This document shows, piece after piece, positions 31,499 to 39,728 of a stretch of DNA of 39,827 nucleotides. Within the stretch, counting starts at the first letter, position 1; each line of letters starts with the position of its first letter. Origin of the DNA: Cupriavidus lacunae (GTDB lineage: Bacteria; Pseudomonadota; Gammaproteobacteria; Burkholderiales; Burkholderiaceae); assembly GCF_003353055.1 (NCBI RefSeq), contig NZ_QKWJ01000068.1, forward strand, positions 1 to 39,827. The letters are read 5' to 3'. The position numbers were made by a program, and so were the translations under genes. Below the pieces are notes generated by a model that saw nothing but the letters and a program-made list of their open reading frames with translations, made no database searches and was not told the DNA's origin.

Positions 31499-32293
31499 AT
31501 GCTGAATGCCGTCGACAACCCCACCGCCGTGAAACCCGCGACCTCCGCGCCTGCCGAACCCGGCCAGCCCGCGGGCGGTGCCGATCGCGTGTTGTTCGTG
31601 CTGGCGGCGCTGGCGCAACACGGCGCGCCGATCACGGTGCGTGAGCTGGTTGCCAAGACCAGCCTGCCCAAGAGCACGCTCTACCGGCAACTGATGATGC
31701 TCAAGCGCTGGGGCTTTGTGCTGGAGTCCGACGGCGAATACGCGCCGGGCCCGATCAGCCTGCAACTGGCGCTCGGCTTTGACATGGCCTCGCACCTGGC
31801 GCGCGAAGCCTTGCCCGACATGCAACTGCTGGCGCAGCAGTCCGATGAAAGCGTGGGTCTGGTCGTCGCCGTCAAGGATCACGCGGTGTGCCTGGAGATG
31901 GTGGAGAGCCGCCAGTCGCTGCGCTGCTCGTTCGAGAAGGGCCGCGGCGTGCCGCTGCGCGCCGGTGCGTCGGCCAAGTCGCTGCTGGCGTTCATGCGCG
32001 ACGAAGCACGCGAGCGCCTGGTCCGTGCCCAGTGCGAGCCAGGCGAAGCCGAACGGCTGCTGGCCGAGCTTGCCGCCATTCGCGAGACCGGCTACGCCGT
32101 CAGCGAGGGCGAGGTGGATCCGGGCGTGTGGGGCGTGAGCGCGCCGCTCTTCTCGCGGCGCAGCAAGGCCGATGCGCTCGGCTCCATCACGCTGATGGTG
32201 CCGGCCACACGGCGGCAAGGGCGCGAGACCGCACTGATCGACATGACCGTGGCCGCGGCGATGCGGATTTCCGCCCGGCTGCAATCTTACTGA
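31499..32293 (+). CDS. IclR-family transcriptional regulator
   Basis: A 264-residue regulator. The winged helix (about 28-90) has RVLFVLAALAQHGAPITVRELV and LPKSTLYRQLMMLKRWGFV. The C-terminal GAF-like effector domain (about 100-262) contains DESVGLVVAVKDHAVCLEM, GRGVPLRAGASAKSLLAFM and ETGYAVSEGEVDPGVWGVSAPLF, the canonical IclR features. ATG 31499 is chosen; a TTG at 31391 would place the promoter inside the gene. It is followed by the ABC transporter and hutG in the same direction, 80 bp away, so it most likely controls that operon in response to histidine, formiminoglutamate or a product. Confidence 0.92.
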   Translation: MLNAVDNPTAVKPATSAPAEPGQPAGGADRVLFVLAALAQHGAPITVRELVAKTSLPKSTLYRQLMMLKRWGFVLESDGEYAPGPISLQLALGFDMASHLAREALPDMQLLAQQSDESVGLVVAVKDHAVCLEMVESRQSLRCSFEKGRGVPLRAGASAKSLLAFMRDEARERLVRAQCEPGEAERLLAELAAIRETGYAVSEGEVDPGVWGVSAPLFSRRSKADALGSITLMVPATRRQGRETALIDMTVAAAMRISARLQSY

Positions 32294-32373
32294 ACATAAA
32301 GCAAACCATTACCACCGCCGTCGGCAGACCCATGCGACGGCAGACCCCTCGTTCCCGAGAATAGGAGACCTCC

Positions 32374-33129
32374 ATGAACCTTCGCCGCAAATGCCTGATG
32401 GCCGGACTGGCAACCCTGACCGCCCTGACCCTCGGCACCGCCGCGCACGCGCAGGACAATGCCGTGCTGCGCGTGGCCACCGACGCCACCTTCCCGCCGA
32501 TGGAATTTGTCGAGAACGGCAAGCGCACCGGCTTTGACGTAGAGCTGGTGGAAGCCATGGCCAAGACGATGGGCAAGCGGGTCGAATGGACCGACATCGA
32601 CTTCAAGGGCCTGATCCCCGGGCTGATCTCGCGCCGCTTCGACATGGCCGTGTCCGGCATCTACATCACCCCCGAGCGCCGCAAGGTGGTGGACTTCACC
32701 GAGCCGTACTACATCGGCGGCCTGGTGGCGCTGGTCAAGAGCGGCAACACCACCATCCACGCCCCGGCCGACCTGAACGGCAAGAAGGTCAGCGTGCAGG
32801 TGGGGACCAAGTCCGTCAACTTCCTGCGCGACACGTATCCGCAGGTGCAGCGTGTGGAAGTGGAGAAGAACCAGGAAATGTTCAACCTCGTCGAGATCGG
32901 CCGCGCCGATGCCGCCGTAACCGGCAAGCCGGCCGCGATGCAGTACGCCAAGACCCGCGGCGGCCTGCGCATGGTGGAGCAGCCGCTGACCACCGAGGAA
33001 TACGGCATGGCCGTGCGCAAGGACACGCCCGAGCTGACCCGCGCCCTGAATGCCGCACTCGCCAAAGTGAAGGCCGATGGCACCTACGCCAAGCTGACCC
33101 AGAAATGGTTCGGCGCGGCCGCCAAGTAA
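32374..33129 (+). CDS. Polar amino-acid ABC transporter, substrate-binding protein
   Basis: A 251-residue periplasmic binding protein of family 3 (HisJ/GlnH/ArtJ type). The signal peptide covers about 1-26 (MNLRRKCLMAG, Leu/Thr core, AHA-Q). The mature domain begins LRVATDATFPPMEFVENGKRTGFDVELVEAM, the family hallmark. GLIPGLISRRFDMAVSGIYITPERRKVVDFTEPYY contains the conserved Arg that fixes the amino-acid carboxylate. ATAGGAGACC precedes the ATG. It heads the transporter operon (permease 18 bp later) ending in hutG. The ligand is inferred to be histidine or a derivative from context, not from pocket residues. Confidence 0.93.
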   Translation: MNLRRKCLMAGLATLTALTLGTAAHAQDNAVLRVATDATFPPMEFVENGKRTGFDVELVEAMAKTMGKRVEWTDIDFKGLIPGLISRRFDMAVSGIYITPERRKVVDFTEPYYIGGLVALVKSGNTTIHAPADLNGKKVSVQVGTKSVNFLRDTYPQVQRVEVEKNQEMFNLVEIGRADAAVTGKPAAMQYAKTRGGLRMVEQPLTTEEYGMAVRKDTPELTRALNAALAKVKADGTYAKLTQKWFGAAAK

Positions 33130-33147
33130 GCCGCGCGGATCATCATC

Positions 33148-33816
33148 ATGGAATTGGATTTTTCTCCTGTTTTTGCCGGCTGGCCTGACATCCTCCACGG
33201 CGCCATCGTCACCGTGGAGGTGACGGCCTGCGCGCTGGTGCTGGGCTGCGTCATGGGCCTCCTGGTCGGTATCGGCCGGCTGGACCCGAGGCGCCGCTTC
33301 ATCTACGGCATCTGCACCGCCTACGTGACCTTTATCCGCGGCACGCCGTTGCTGGTGCAGCTGTTCCTGCTGTTCTTCGGGCTGCCGCAGTTCAACATCC
33401 TGCTGCCGGCCTTTGTGTGCGGCGTGATCGGGCTGGGCATCTATTCCGGCGCGTACGTGTCGGAAATCGTGCGCGGCGCCATCCAGTCCGTCGACAAGGG
33501 CCAGATGGAAGCCGCCCGCTCGATCGGCATGTCTTCGGGCCAGGCCATGCGCGCAGTGATCCTGCCGCAGGCCATCGTGCGCATGATTCCGCCGCTGGGC
33601 AACGAGTTCATTGCCCTCATCAAGAACTCGGCGCTGGTGTCGCTGCTGACCATTGCCGACCTGATGCACGAGGGCCAGAAGATCATCAGCGTGTCGTACC
33701 GGTCGCTGGAAGTCTATCTGGCGATCGCGCTGGTTTATCTGATCCTGACAAGCGCGGCCGGGCTGATCCTGCAGCGCGCTGAACAAAGGCTGCGCATGGG
33801 AGGCATGGTGCAATGA
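33148..33816 (+). CDS. Polar amino-acid ABC transporter, permease
   Basis: A 222-residue inner-membrane permease of the HisM/GlnP type with about five helices. It includes FIRGTPLLVQLFLLFFGLPQ (the family PL signature) and the EAA loop EAARSIGMSSGQAMRAVILPQAIVRMIPP that docks on the ATPase. One permease gene means a homodimer. Its stop overlaps the ATPase start by 4 bp (ATGA), so translation is coupled. Confidence 0.94.
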   Translation: MELDFSPVFAGWPDILHGAIVTVEVTACALVLGCVMGLLVGIGRLDPRRRFIYGICTAYVTFIRGTPLLVQLFLLFFGLPQFNILLPAFVCGVIGLGIYSGAYVSEIVRGAIQSVDKGQMEAARSIGMSSGQAMRAVILPQAIVRMIPPLGNEFIALIKNSALVSLLTIADLMHEGQKIISVSYRSLEVYLAIALVYLILTSAAGLILQRAEQRLRMGGMVQ

Positions 33817-34574
33817 GCGATTCCGCAATCATCCGGATCCGGAACCTGGGCAAATCGTTCGGCGGCCATTCCGTCTTGCGCGGTATCGACTTCGATGTGG
33901 AGCCGTCGCAGGTCGTAGTCGTGATCGGCCCCAGCGGCTCGGGCAAGAGCACCTTCCTGCGCTGCTGCAACGGCTTGGAACAACCGGAGGCCGGCACCAT
34001 CGATATCGTCGGCAAGCGGCTGGTGACCGACGGCCAGCCGATCGGCGAGCACGAGCTGAACCAGCTGCGCACGGAAGTGGGCATGGTGTTCCAGTCGTTC
34101 AACCTGTTCCCGCACCTGTCGGTGCTGCACAACGTCACGGTGGGCCCGCGCATGCTGCGCGGCGCCTCGCGCGAGGAAGCCGAGCGCAAGGCGATGAGCC
34201 TGCTTGAGAAGGTTGGCCTTGCGCACAAGGCCCACGCCATGCCCGCCAGCCTGTCGGGCGGCCAGAAGCAGCGCGTGGCCATTGCCCGCGCACTGGCCAT
34301 GGAGCCGCGCGTGATGCTGTTCGACGAGCCGACCTCCGCGCTTGACCCCGAACTGGTGGGCGAGGTGCTGCAGGTGATGAAGGTGCTGGCCGCCGAAGGC
34401 ATGACCATGGTCGTGGTCACCCATGAAATGGGCTTTGCCCGCGAAGTGGCCGATGTGGTGGTCGTCATGGATGGCGGCGGCATCATCGAGGCCGGGCCGC
34501 CGTCGGTCATTTTCTCGGCGCCGACGCAGGAACGCACGCGTGGCTTCCTGCAGGCCGTACTGACGCGAGCGTGA
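33813..34574 (+). CDS. Polar amino-acid ABC transporter, ATP-binding protein
   Basis: A 253-residue ATPase of the HisP/GlnQ group. Walker A is GPSGSGKST (39-47), the Q-loop lies in VGMVFQSFNLFPHL, the ABC signature is LSGGQKQRVAIARAL, Walker B is VMLFDEPTSALDPE, and the switch His is in MVVVTHEMGFA. It powers import through the preceding permease. It overlaps the permease by 4 bp and the next gene by 4 bp (GTGA), binding hutG tightly to the transporter. Confidence 0.95.
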   Translation: MSDSAIIRIRNLGKSFGGHSVLRGIDFDVEPSQVVVVIGPSGSGKSTFLRCCNGLEQPEAGTIDIVGKRLVTDGQPIGEHELNQLRTEVGMVFQSFNLFPHLSVLHNVTVGPRMLRGASREEAERKAMSLLEKVGLAHKAHAMPASLSGGQKQRVAIARALAMEPRVMLFDEPTSALDPELVGEVLQVMKVLAAEGMTMVVVTHEMGFAREVADVVVVMDGGGIIEAGPPSVIFSAPTQERTRGFLQAVLTRA

Positions 34575-35521
34575 GGATGGCTGTGACCCAGAATCCCTGG
34601 CAGGGTCGTGTCGACAACGGCGAGCGTGGCGACACCACGCGCCTGTTCCGCATCGTGCAAGCGCTGGAAACGGCAGACGTGACGCCCCTCGGCGGCGCAC
34701 CGGTATTGCTCGGCTTCCGTTGCGACGCCGGCGTGCTGCGCAACCAGGGCCGCCCCGGTGCCGCGCACGGCCCGGACGCCATCCGCCAGGCGCTGGCCAA
34801 CGTGCCGGCGCACGGGCTGCCCGCGCTATACGACGCCGGCAATATCAGCTGCGAGGACGGCGACCTGGAGTCGGCCCAGCTGGCGCTGGCGGGCACCGTG
34901 CGCGACGTGCTGGCGCGCGGCGGCCTCCCGCTGGTGCTGGGCGGCGGCCACGAAGTGGCCTGGGGCACATGGCAAGGCCTGCGCGCGCATCTGGATGCGC
35001 AGGACGATGGCGGGCGCGTTCTCATCATCAATATCGACGCCCACTTCGACCTGCGCACCAGCCGGCCCGCAAGCTCCGGCACGCCGTTCGACCAGATCGC
35101 CAATGCCTGCGCCGAGCGCGGGCAGCCGTTCGACTATGTCTGCCTGGGCGTCAGCCGCCTCAGCAACACGCCGGCGCTCTTCAGCCGCGCCGACGAATTG
35201 GGCGTCTGCTACGTGGAAGACGTGGAAATGCAGGAGCGCCACCTGGCATCGCGCCTCGCCGAACTGGCGGCGCGCATCGATGCCACGGATCACCTGTACC
35301 TGACCATCGACCTCGACGCCCTGCCGGCGGCCGTCATGCCGGGCGTGTCGGCACCTGCCGCCTATGGCGTGCCATTGCCGGTGGTGGAGGAAGTGGCCAT
35401 GCTTGCCCGCCGCAGCGGCAAGCTGCGCGCGGCCGACCTGGCCGAGTACAACCCGCAGTACGACCGCGACCACCTGGGCGCGCGCGTGGCTGCGCGGTTG
35501 GCCTGGCGCCTGTTCGGCTGA
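34571..35521 (+). CDS. hutG: Formimidoylglutamase (arginase family)
   Basis: A 316-residue ureohydrolase-fold enzyme that hydrolyses N-formimidoyl-L-glutamate to glutamate and formamide, the last step of one histidine degradation route. Mn-binding motifs are GGGHEVAWG, NIDAHFDLR (Asp-x-His-x-Asp) and IDLDALPAAVMPGVSAPAAYG. The ending EYNPQYDRDHLGARVAARLAW and the start WQGRVDNGE match HutG rather than agmatinase or arginase. GTG 34571 overlaps the ATPase stop; ATG 34577 is an alternative. No hutH, hutU or hutI lies in the window, so the enzyme may process imported formiminoglutamate directly or complement a hut operon elsewhere. Confidence 0.92.
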   Translation: MRMAVTQNPWQGRVDNGERGDTTRLFRIVQALETADVTPLGGAPVLLGFRCDAGVLRNQGRPGAAHGPDAIRQALANVPAHGLPALYDAGNISCEDGDLESAQLALAGTVRDVLARGGLPLVLGGGHEVAWGTWQGLRAHLDAQDDGGRVLIINIDAHFDLRTSRPASSGTPFDQIANACAERGQPFDYVCLGVSRLSNTPALFSRADELGVCYVEDVEMQERHLASRLAELAARIDATDHLYLTIDLDALPAAVMPGVSAPAAYGVPLPVVEEVAMLARRSGKLRAADLAEYNPQYDRDHLGARVAARLAWRLFG

Positions 35522-35560
35522 CAGGCAGGTCACGCCCCCGGCCGCCCGGCCGCCCCGCAG

Positions 35561-35624
35561 TTGGCAGCCGCAGCGCCCGGCTATAGTATTGCCCTTCGCT
35601 GTATTTAGCGATTCTGATCAGAAT
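35561..35624 (+). promoter_or_regulatory. Candidate promoter and operator of the homospermidine operon
   Basis: -35 TTGGCA (35561-35566) and -10 TAGTAT (35584-35589) are separated by 17 bp. About 20 bp downstream is a perfect 14-bp palindrome, ATTCTGATCAGAAT (35611-35624), placed where a repressor would block elongation or initiation. No regulator gene is adjacent, so the binding protein is unknown. Confidence 0.5.
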
Positions 35625-35717
35625 TGATAAAGCAAGGCGAGGGCAGTCCTGCGCCGGCGCGGCCGTCTTGCCGTGCCCCCGGGCCGCCCGTCGCCGCTTA
35701 CGGGCGGAAGGGTCTGC

Positions 35718-37112
35718 GTGATCGAACAAATCGTCATCGTCGGCTTTGGCTGCATCGGCCAGGCCGTGCTGCCGCTGCTGGAGCGAGCCTGGCCGCGGGC
35801 AGCGATAACCGTGGTGGACCGCATGCTGGACGGCGCCCGCCGGCAACTGGCCGCCAGGCACGGGCTGGACGCAATTGAGTCCACCATCACGGTCGACAAC
35901 TTTGAAACCATGCTGGGCCCGCTGCTGCAGCCCGGCGCCTTCCTGCTGAACCTAGCACCCTCTGTCTGCAGCCGCGACCTGATCGCACTGGCGCAGGCGC
36001 GCGGTGCGTTCTATGTCGATGCCGGCATCGAGCCCTGGGACTACGAGGCCGACCCGCAAGCCTCGCACCTGAGCAACTACGCACTGCGCCACGAGATGCT
36101 GGCCTTCGCCCGCGGCCGTGAGGCGCAGCCGACCGCGCTGGTGGCGCATGGCGCCAATCCCGGGTTGGTATCGGTACTGGTCAAGGCCGCACTGATGGCA
36201 TTGGCCAGCAATGTCGGCCTGAATCGGCCCGAGCCCGAGGACCGCGCCGGCTGGGCCGCACTGGCACGCGCGCTGGACGTGCGCGTGATCCAGATCGCCG
36301 AGTACGACAGTCAGCAGGCCCCCGGCTACCCGCGCGACGGCGAGTTTGCCAACACCTGGTCGGCCGAAGGCTTTATCACCGAATGCCTGCAGGACGCCGA
36401 ACTCGGCTGGGGCAGCCATGAGCCCGCGCTGCCGCCCGATGGCTATCGCCACGGCTACGGCAGCGGCGCGGCGATCGCGCTGGACCGGCCCGGCCATCGT
36501 ACACGCGTTCGGTCGTGGTCGCCGGTGCATGGCCCCTTCGATGCGTACCTGATCACGCACAACGAATCGATCTCGATCGCCGAATACCTGACCGACCAGC
36601 CTGCCGGCCAGCCGCTGTATCGCCCCACCGTCTACTACGCCTACCGCCCGACATCCGCCACGCAGACCTCGATGCAATGGCTGGACGCCCGCGCCGCCCC
36701 GCGCGTGCGCGGCGAACGCATCCTGCGCGACGAGATCCAGTGCGGCGAGGATGAACTCGGCGTGCTGCTGATGAGCGGCCGTCACGGCGCGGTCTGGTAC
36801 GGATCACGCCTGCCCACGCAGCGCGCGCGTTCGCTGGCGCCGTACAACACCGCCACCAGCCTGCAGGTGGCATCGAGCCTGGTCGCCGGCATGCAGTGGA
36901 TGCTGGCCAACCCGGCACGTGGCGTGGTGGAATCCGATGTGCTCGACTTCCGCCCTGTTCTGGCCGATGCCGCGCACTGGTGGGCCCCGCTCAGCGTGCA
37001 GTTCACCGACTGGCTGCCGCGGCCGGGAGCCGGCGCGCTGGCCTTCACCGACTTCCTGCTGGACGATGCCATGGCCCAGCCCGATCCAACGCCACTATCG
37101 CTCGCCTGCTGA
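35718..37112 (+). CDS. hss: Homospermidine synthase
   Basis: A 464-residue NAD-dependent enzyme that joins two aminobutyl units from putrescine (or spermidine) to form sym-homospermidine. It belongs to the saccharopine-dehydrogenase-like bacterial HSS family. The Rossmann motif is VGFGCIGQAVLPLLE near the N-terminus. Conserved family segments are SNYALRHEMLAF, GANPGLVSVLVKAAL, NTWSAEGFITECLQDAELGWG, RVRSWSP, THNESISIAEYLT and DELGVLLMSG. The start is GTG 35718 with GGAAGGG upstream; the frame is open to 35673. Its stop overlaps the next ATG (TGATG), so it is coupled to the ATP-grasp gene. It works in the cytoplasm. Confidence 0.95.
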   Translation: MIEQIVIVGFGCIGQAVLPLLERAWPRAAITVVDRMLDGARRQLAARHGLDAIESTITVDNFETMLGPLLQPGAFLLNLAPSVCSRDLIALAQARGAFYVDAGIEPWDYEADPQASHLSNYALRHEMLAFARGREAQPTALVAHGANPGLVSVLVKAALMALASNVGLNRPEPEDRAGWAALARALDVRVIQIAEYDSQQAPGYPRDGEFANTWSAEGFITECLQDAELGWGSHEPALPPDGYRHGYGSGAAIALDRPGHRTRVRSWSPVHGPFDAYLITHNESISIAEYLTDQPAGQPLYRPTVYYAYRPTSATQTSMQWLDARAAPRVRGERILRDEIQCGEDELGVLLMSGRHGAVWYGSRLPTQRARSLAPYNTATSLQVASSLVAGMQWMLANPARGVVESDVLDFRPVLADAAHWWAPLSVQFTDWLPRPGAGALAFTDFLLDDAMAQPDPTPLSLAC

Positions 37113-38287
37113 TGCAACGCATCCCCCAGACCCCGCGCCCCAACTGGCCGCGCGAACTTGAGAAGGTCGGCTTCCACTTCCATTCGCTGGACGAGTTCAA
37201 CGTCCCGCGCGAAGTCGATGACAACACCTTCTTCTACTGGCGCGAAGACGCCGCCTACGCCTTCAGCAAGCAAGAGGTGGAAACGCTCTACGCTGCCGCG
37301 TACGACCTGAACCAGCGCTGCCTGGAAGCCGTGCAGCACGTGATCGACCACGACCTGTTCGCGCGCCTGGCGATCGACAAGGACTTCGCGCAACTGATCC
37401 GCACCTCCTGGGACCGCGACGAGCCCACGCTGTTCGGCCGTTTCGACATGACGCTGGACGAACACGGCGTACCCAGGATGTACGAGTTCAACGCCGACAC
37501 CCCGACCTCGCTGATCGAATCCGCCGTGGCGCAGTGGTACTGGAAAGACACCGTGCAGCCCCAGGCCGACCAGTTCAACAGCCTGCACGACGCGCTGGTG
37601 GCACGCTGGCGATGGCTGCGCAACCACTACCGCAACGCCAGCCTGCTGCACCTGGCGTGCATGTTCGACAGCCAGGAAGACATCTGCAACACCGAGTATC
37701 TGATGGACACCGCGCTGCAGGCCGGCTGGTCCGTCAAGCTGGTCGACCTGCAAGACATCGGCACCGACGGCCGCGGCAACTTCTACGACGCCGACAACGT
37801 GCCGATGGAGGTTGTCTTCAAGCTCTACCCGTGGGAATGGATGGCCACCTCCGACTACCGCGACCAGCTGGCGCACAGCCCCGTGCGCTGGGTCGAGCCG
37901 CCGTGGAAGGCCGTGCTGTCCAACAAGGCCATCCTGCCGATCCTGTGGGAGCTCTTTCCCGGCCACCCGAACCTGCTGGAAGCCAGCTTCGACCCCAGCC
38001 GCTTCGTCGGCGAGCCGCACGCCAAAAAGCCCTTCCTGTCACGCGAGGGCGAGAGCGTGACCCTGGCCACCCCGGAAGGCGGCCACGTCCACAACCCCGG
38101 CGAATACGGCGCCGAAGGCTTCATCTACCAGGCCTACGCCCCGGCGCGGCGCTTTGACGAGCGCTACACCACGCTGGGCGTATGGATCGTGGACGACGTG
38201 CCCAGCGGCCTGTGCGTGCGCGAAGAATCCGGGCCCATCGCCAAGAACACCAGCTTCTTCGTTCCACACTACTTCCTGAACGAGTAA
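37112..38287 (+). CDS. Glutathionylspermidine-synthetase-like ATP-grasp ligase (YgiC/YjfC type)
   Basis: A 391-residue protein equal to the synthetase half of bifunctional glutathionylspermidine synthetase/amidase, without the amidase domain. Family signs are FGRFDMTLDEHGVPRMYEFNADTPTS (split ATP-grasp core near 110-136), WEWM near 232, PPWKAVLSNKAILPILWELFPGHPNLL and GFIYQAYAP with a C-terminal GLCVREESGPI stretch that supplies the phosphate-binding strand. It probably forms an amide between a carboxyl group and a polyamine using ATP. E. coli YgiC and YjfC are homologues of uncertain substrate. It is coupled to hss by TGATG overlap and followed 6 bp later by the DUF1190 gene, so homospermidine is its most likely amine substrate. 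Confidence 0.92.
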   Translation: MQRIPQTPRPNWPRELEKVGFHFHSLDEFNVPREVDDNTFFYWREDAAYAFSKQEVETLYAAAYDLNQRCLEAVQHVIDHDLFARLAIDKDFAQLIRTSWDRDEPTLFGRFDMTLDEHGVPRMYEFNADTPTSLIESAVAQWYWKDTVQPQADQFNSLHDALVARWRWLRNHYRNASLLHLACMFDSQEDICNTEYLMDTALQAGWSVKLVDLQDIGTDGRGNFYDADNVPMEVVFKLYPWEWMATSDYRDQLAHSPVRWVEPPWKAVLSNKAILPILWELFPGHPNLLEASFDPSRFVGEPHAKKPFLSREGESVTLATPEGGHVHNPGEYGAEGFIYQAYAPARRFDERYTTLGVWIVDDVPSGLCVREESGPIAKNTSFFVPHYFLNE

Positions 38288-38293
38288 GGACCG

Positions 38294-39007
38294 ATGGCAA
38301 AGCAGAACAACAACGGCCGCAAGCCGTCGAAGTACGACAGCCCGTACCAGCCCAGGTCAAAGGGATCGCCCCGGTCCGCGTGGCAGCCGCAGCCGGGCGA
38401 ACAGAAACGCAGCTCGCCCACGCTATGGATCGTCGGCGCCTGCGCCGTAGTGGCCGGCGTGGCGGCACTCGGCTCCTGCAGCGACGACGCCGACGACGAT
38501 CCCGGCGTGACCGTACGCCGCGCCAGCTACGCCACGCTGGAAGACTGCGAAGCCGACTGGAACGCCCCCGACGATTGCGAAAGCGTGCCGGCCGACGACA
38601 CCAGCACCATCTACAGTTCCAGCCTGGCCGCATCCGCCAGCGACGCCGCCGCCAGCAGCCATGGCAGCAGCGGCACGCACTACTACGCACACTGGTACGG
38701 CCCGTACTACACCTCCAGCGGCACCGTCTATCACCCCAACGGCACCCAGACCCAGCGCGACATGTCCGCCGGCCCGCTGCGCCCCATGAACGTCTACGAC
38801 AGCACCGGCACGCGCACGCAATCCTTCACCAGCGCCACCCCGCACGCCACGATGGTCGAAGAAGCCACCGTCCGCCGCAGCTCCCTTAGCGGCGGTCGCT
38901 CCATGGGCCTGTCCATGCGCGCCGCAGCCGTGTCGCGCGCACCGGTGGTATCGCGCGGCGGCTTCGCCAGCCGCTTCGGCAGCTCCGGACGCTCAGGCGG
39001 CGGCTGA
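38294..39007 (+). CDS. DUF1190 (YgiB/YjfM-like) envelope protein
   Basis: A 237-residue protein with a basic, polar N-terminus (1-42), a hydrophobic segment at about 43-60 and a possible lipobox LGSC (Cys62). An acidic DDADDD stretch and a low-complexity Ser/Thr/Tyr/Gly region follow. The DUF1190 features are YATLEDCEADW (a Cys pair with DDCES, about 79 and 90) and the C-terminal SRGGFASRFGSSGRSGGG (split), which resembles the end of E. coli YgiB. It is predicted to be membrane-attached, facing the periplasm. In E. coli the ygiB/yjfM genes stand next to ygiC/yjfC, as here. The function is unknown; association with the ATP-grasp ligase is the main clue. Confidence 0.85.
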   Translation: MAKQNNNGRKPSKYDSPYQPRSKGSPRSAWQPQPGEQKRSSPTLWIVGACAVVAGVAALGSCSDDADDDPGVTVRRASYATLEDCEADWNAPDDCESVPADDTSTIYSSSLAASASDAAASSHGSSGTHYYAHWYGPYYTSSGTVYHPNGTQTQRDMSAGPLRPMNVYDSTGTRTQSFTSATPHATMVEEATVRRSSLSGGRSMGLSMRAAAVSRAPVVSRGGFASRFGSSGRSGGG

Positions 39008-39069
39008 GTGCCGCTTGCTGAATGCCATGTCGTACTCACATCCCTGACAACTGACAACGAATCCAACCG

Positions 39070-39468
39070 ATGGTCAATATCATGCACCCGGCGCTTGCCT
39101 ACCTGATCTACATCGCCACCAGCTTTGCCATGCTGGGGCTGTTCATGCTGGTCTATACGCGGGTGACGCCGCATCGTGAGTTCCAATTGATCCGCGAGGG
39201 GAATGTTGCGGCGGCGTTGTCGCTGGGCGGGGCGGTGCTGGGGTTCTCGCTGACGTTGTCGTCGAGCATTCAGCACAACGCTACGTTCGGGATGTTTTTG
39301 TTGTGGGCGTTTGGGGCGTTTGCGGTGCAGGTGTTGGCTTATCTGGTGGTGGCGCGGGTGATGGGGGGTGTTAGTGAGGCGATTTCCAGCGATAACAGGG
39401 GGGTTGGGGCGGTGATGGGGGTGATTTCGTTGGCGGTGGGGGTGGTTAATGCGGCTTGTTTGACTTGA
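39070..39468 (+). CDS. DUF350 (YjfL-like) membrane protein
   Basis: A 132-residue inner-membrane protein with four predicted helices. The family pattern is present: YLIYIATSFAMLGLFMLVYTRVTPHREFQLIREGN (split), AAALSLGGAVLGFSLTLSSS and a C-terminal GVGAVMGVISLAVGVVNAACLT, close in arrangement to E. coli YjfL (TPHNEWQLIR, NAACMTW). It lies 62 bp after the DUF1190 gene and completes a set matching yjfL-yjfM-yjfC. From about residue 45 on, codons change abruptly to TTG, GGG, GTT and GCG, with few C-ending ones. ATG 39082 is an alternative start. Confidence 0.87.
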   Translation: MVNIMHPALAYLIYIATSFAMLGLFMLVYTRVTPHREFQLIREGNVAAALSLGGAVLGFSLTLSSSIQHNATFGMFLLWAFGAFAVQVLAYLVVARVMGGVSEAISSDNRGVGAVMGVISLAVGVVNAACLT

Positions 39469-39688
39469 GGTTGCTTGCGCCCACGGATCGCGAAGCGCCG
39501 CTAGCCATCGCCTGAATGGCCCAATGCCCGATCGCCCGCATCAAGACGGCCTGGTCATTCGACTTGCCACGCAAGCTCCAGACGGCGTTACGCGTATTGC
39601 AGTCCATCTGGGGGGGCGTGATCAGCCTAGGACCAAGCCGATGCGAATTTGCGGCAGGGGGGGTGTCAGGATTTTTGTGTGCAAGGCT

Positions 39689-39719
39689 AAAGGCCTGCCT
39701 GCCGGGCAGGCAGGCCTTT
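39689..39719. terminator. Near-perfect 31-nt palindrome inside the IS end
   Basis: AAAGGCCTGCCTGCC (39689-39703) pairs perfectly with 39705-39719 around a single central G. It lies between the IS end and the transposase stop. It probably terminates transcription leaving the transposase gene or blocks read-through entering the element from the polyamine operon side; no long T run follows. Confidence 0.55.
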
Positions 39720-39728
39720 GATCCTATC

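Noticed and set aside
32287..33828. Open minus-strand frame of 513 codons opposite the ABC transporter genes
   Set aside because: No domain; the plus strand encodes a complete, overlapping transporter operon.
39446..39660. Short open frames on both strands between the DUF350 gene and the IS end
   Set aside because: No recognisable family and no ribosome-binding site; could be remnants, but nothing supports calling a gene.
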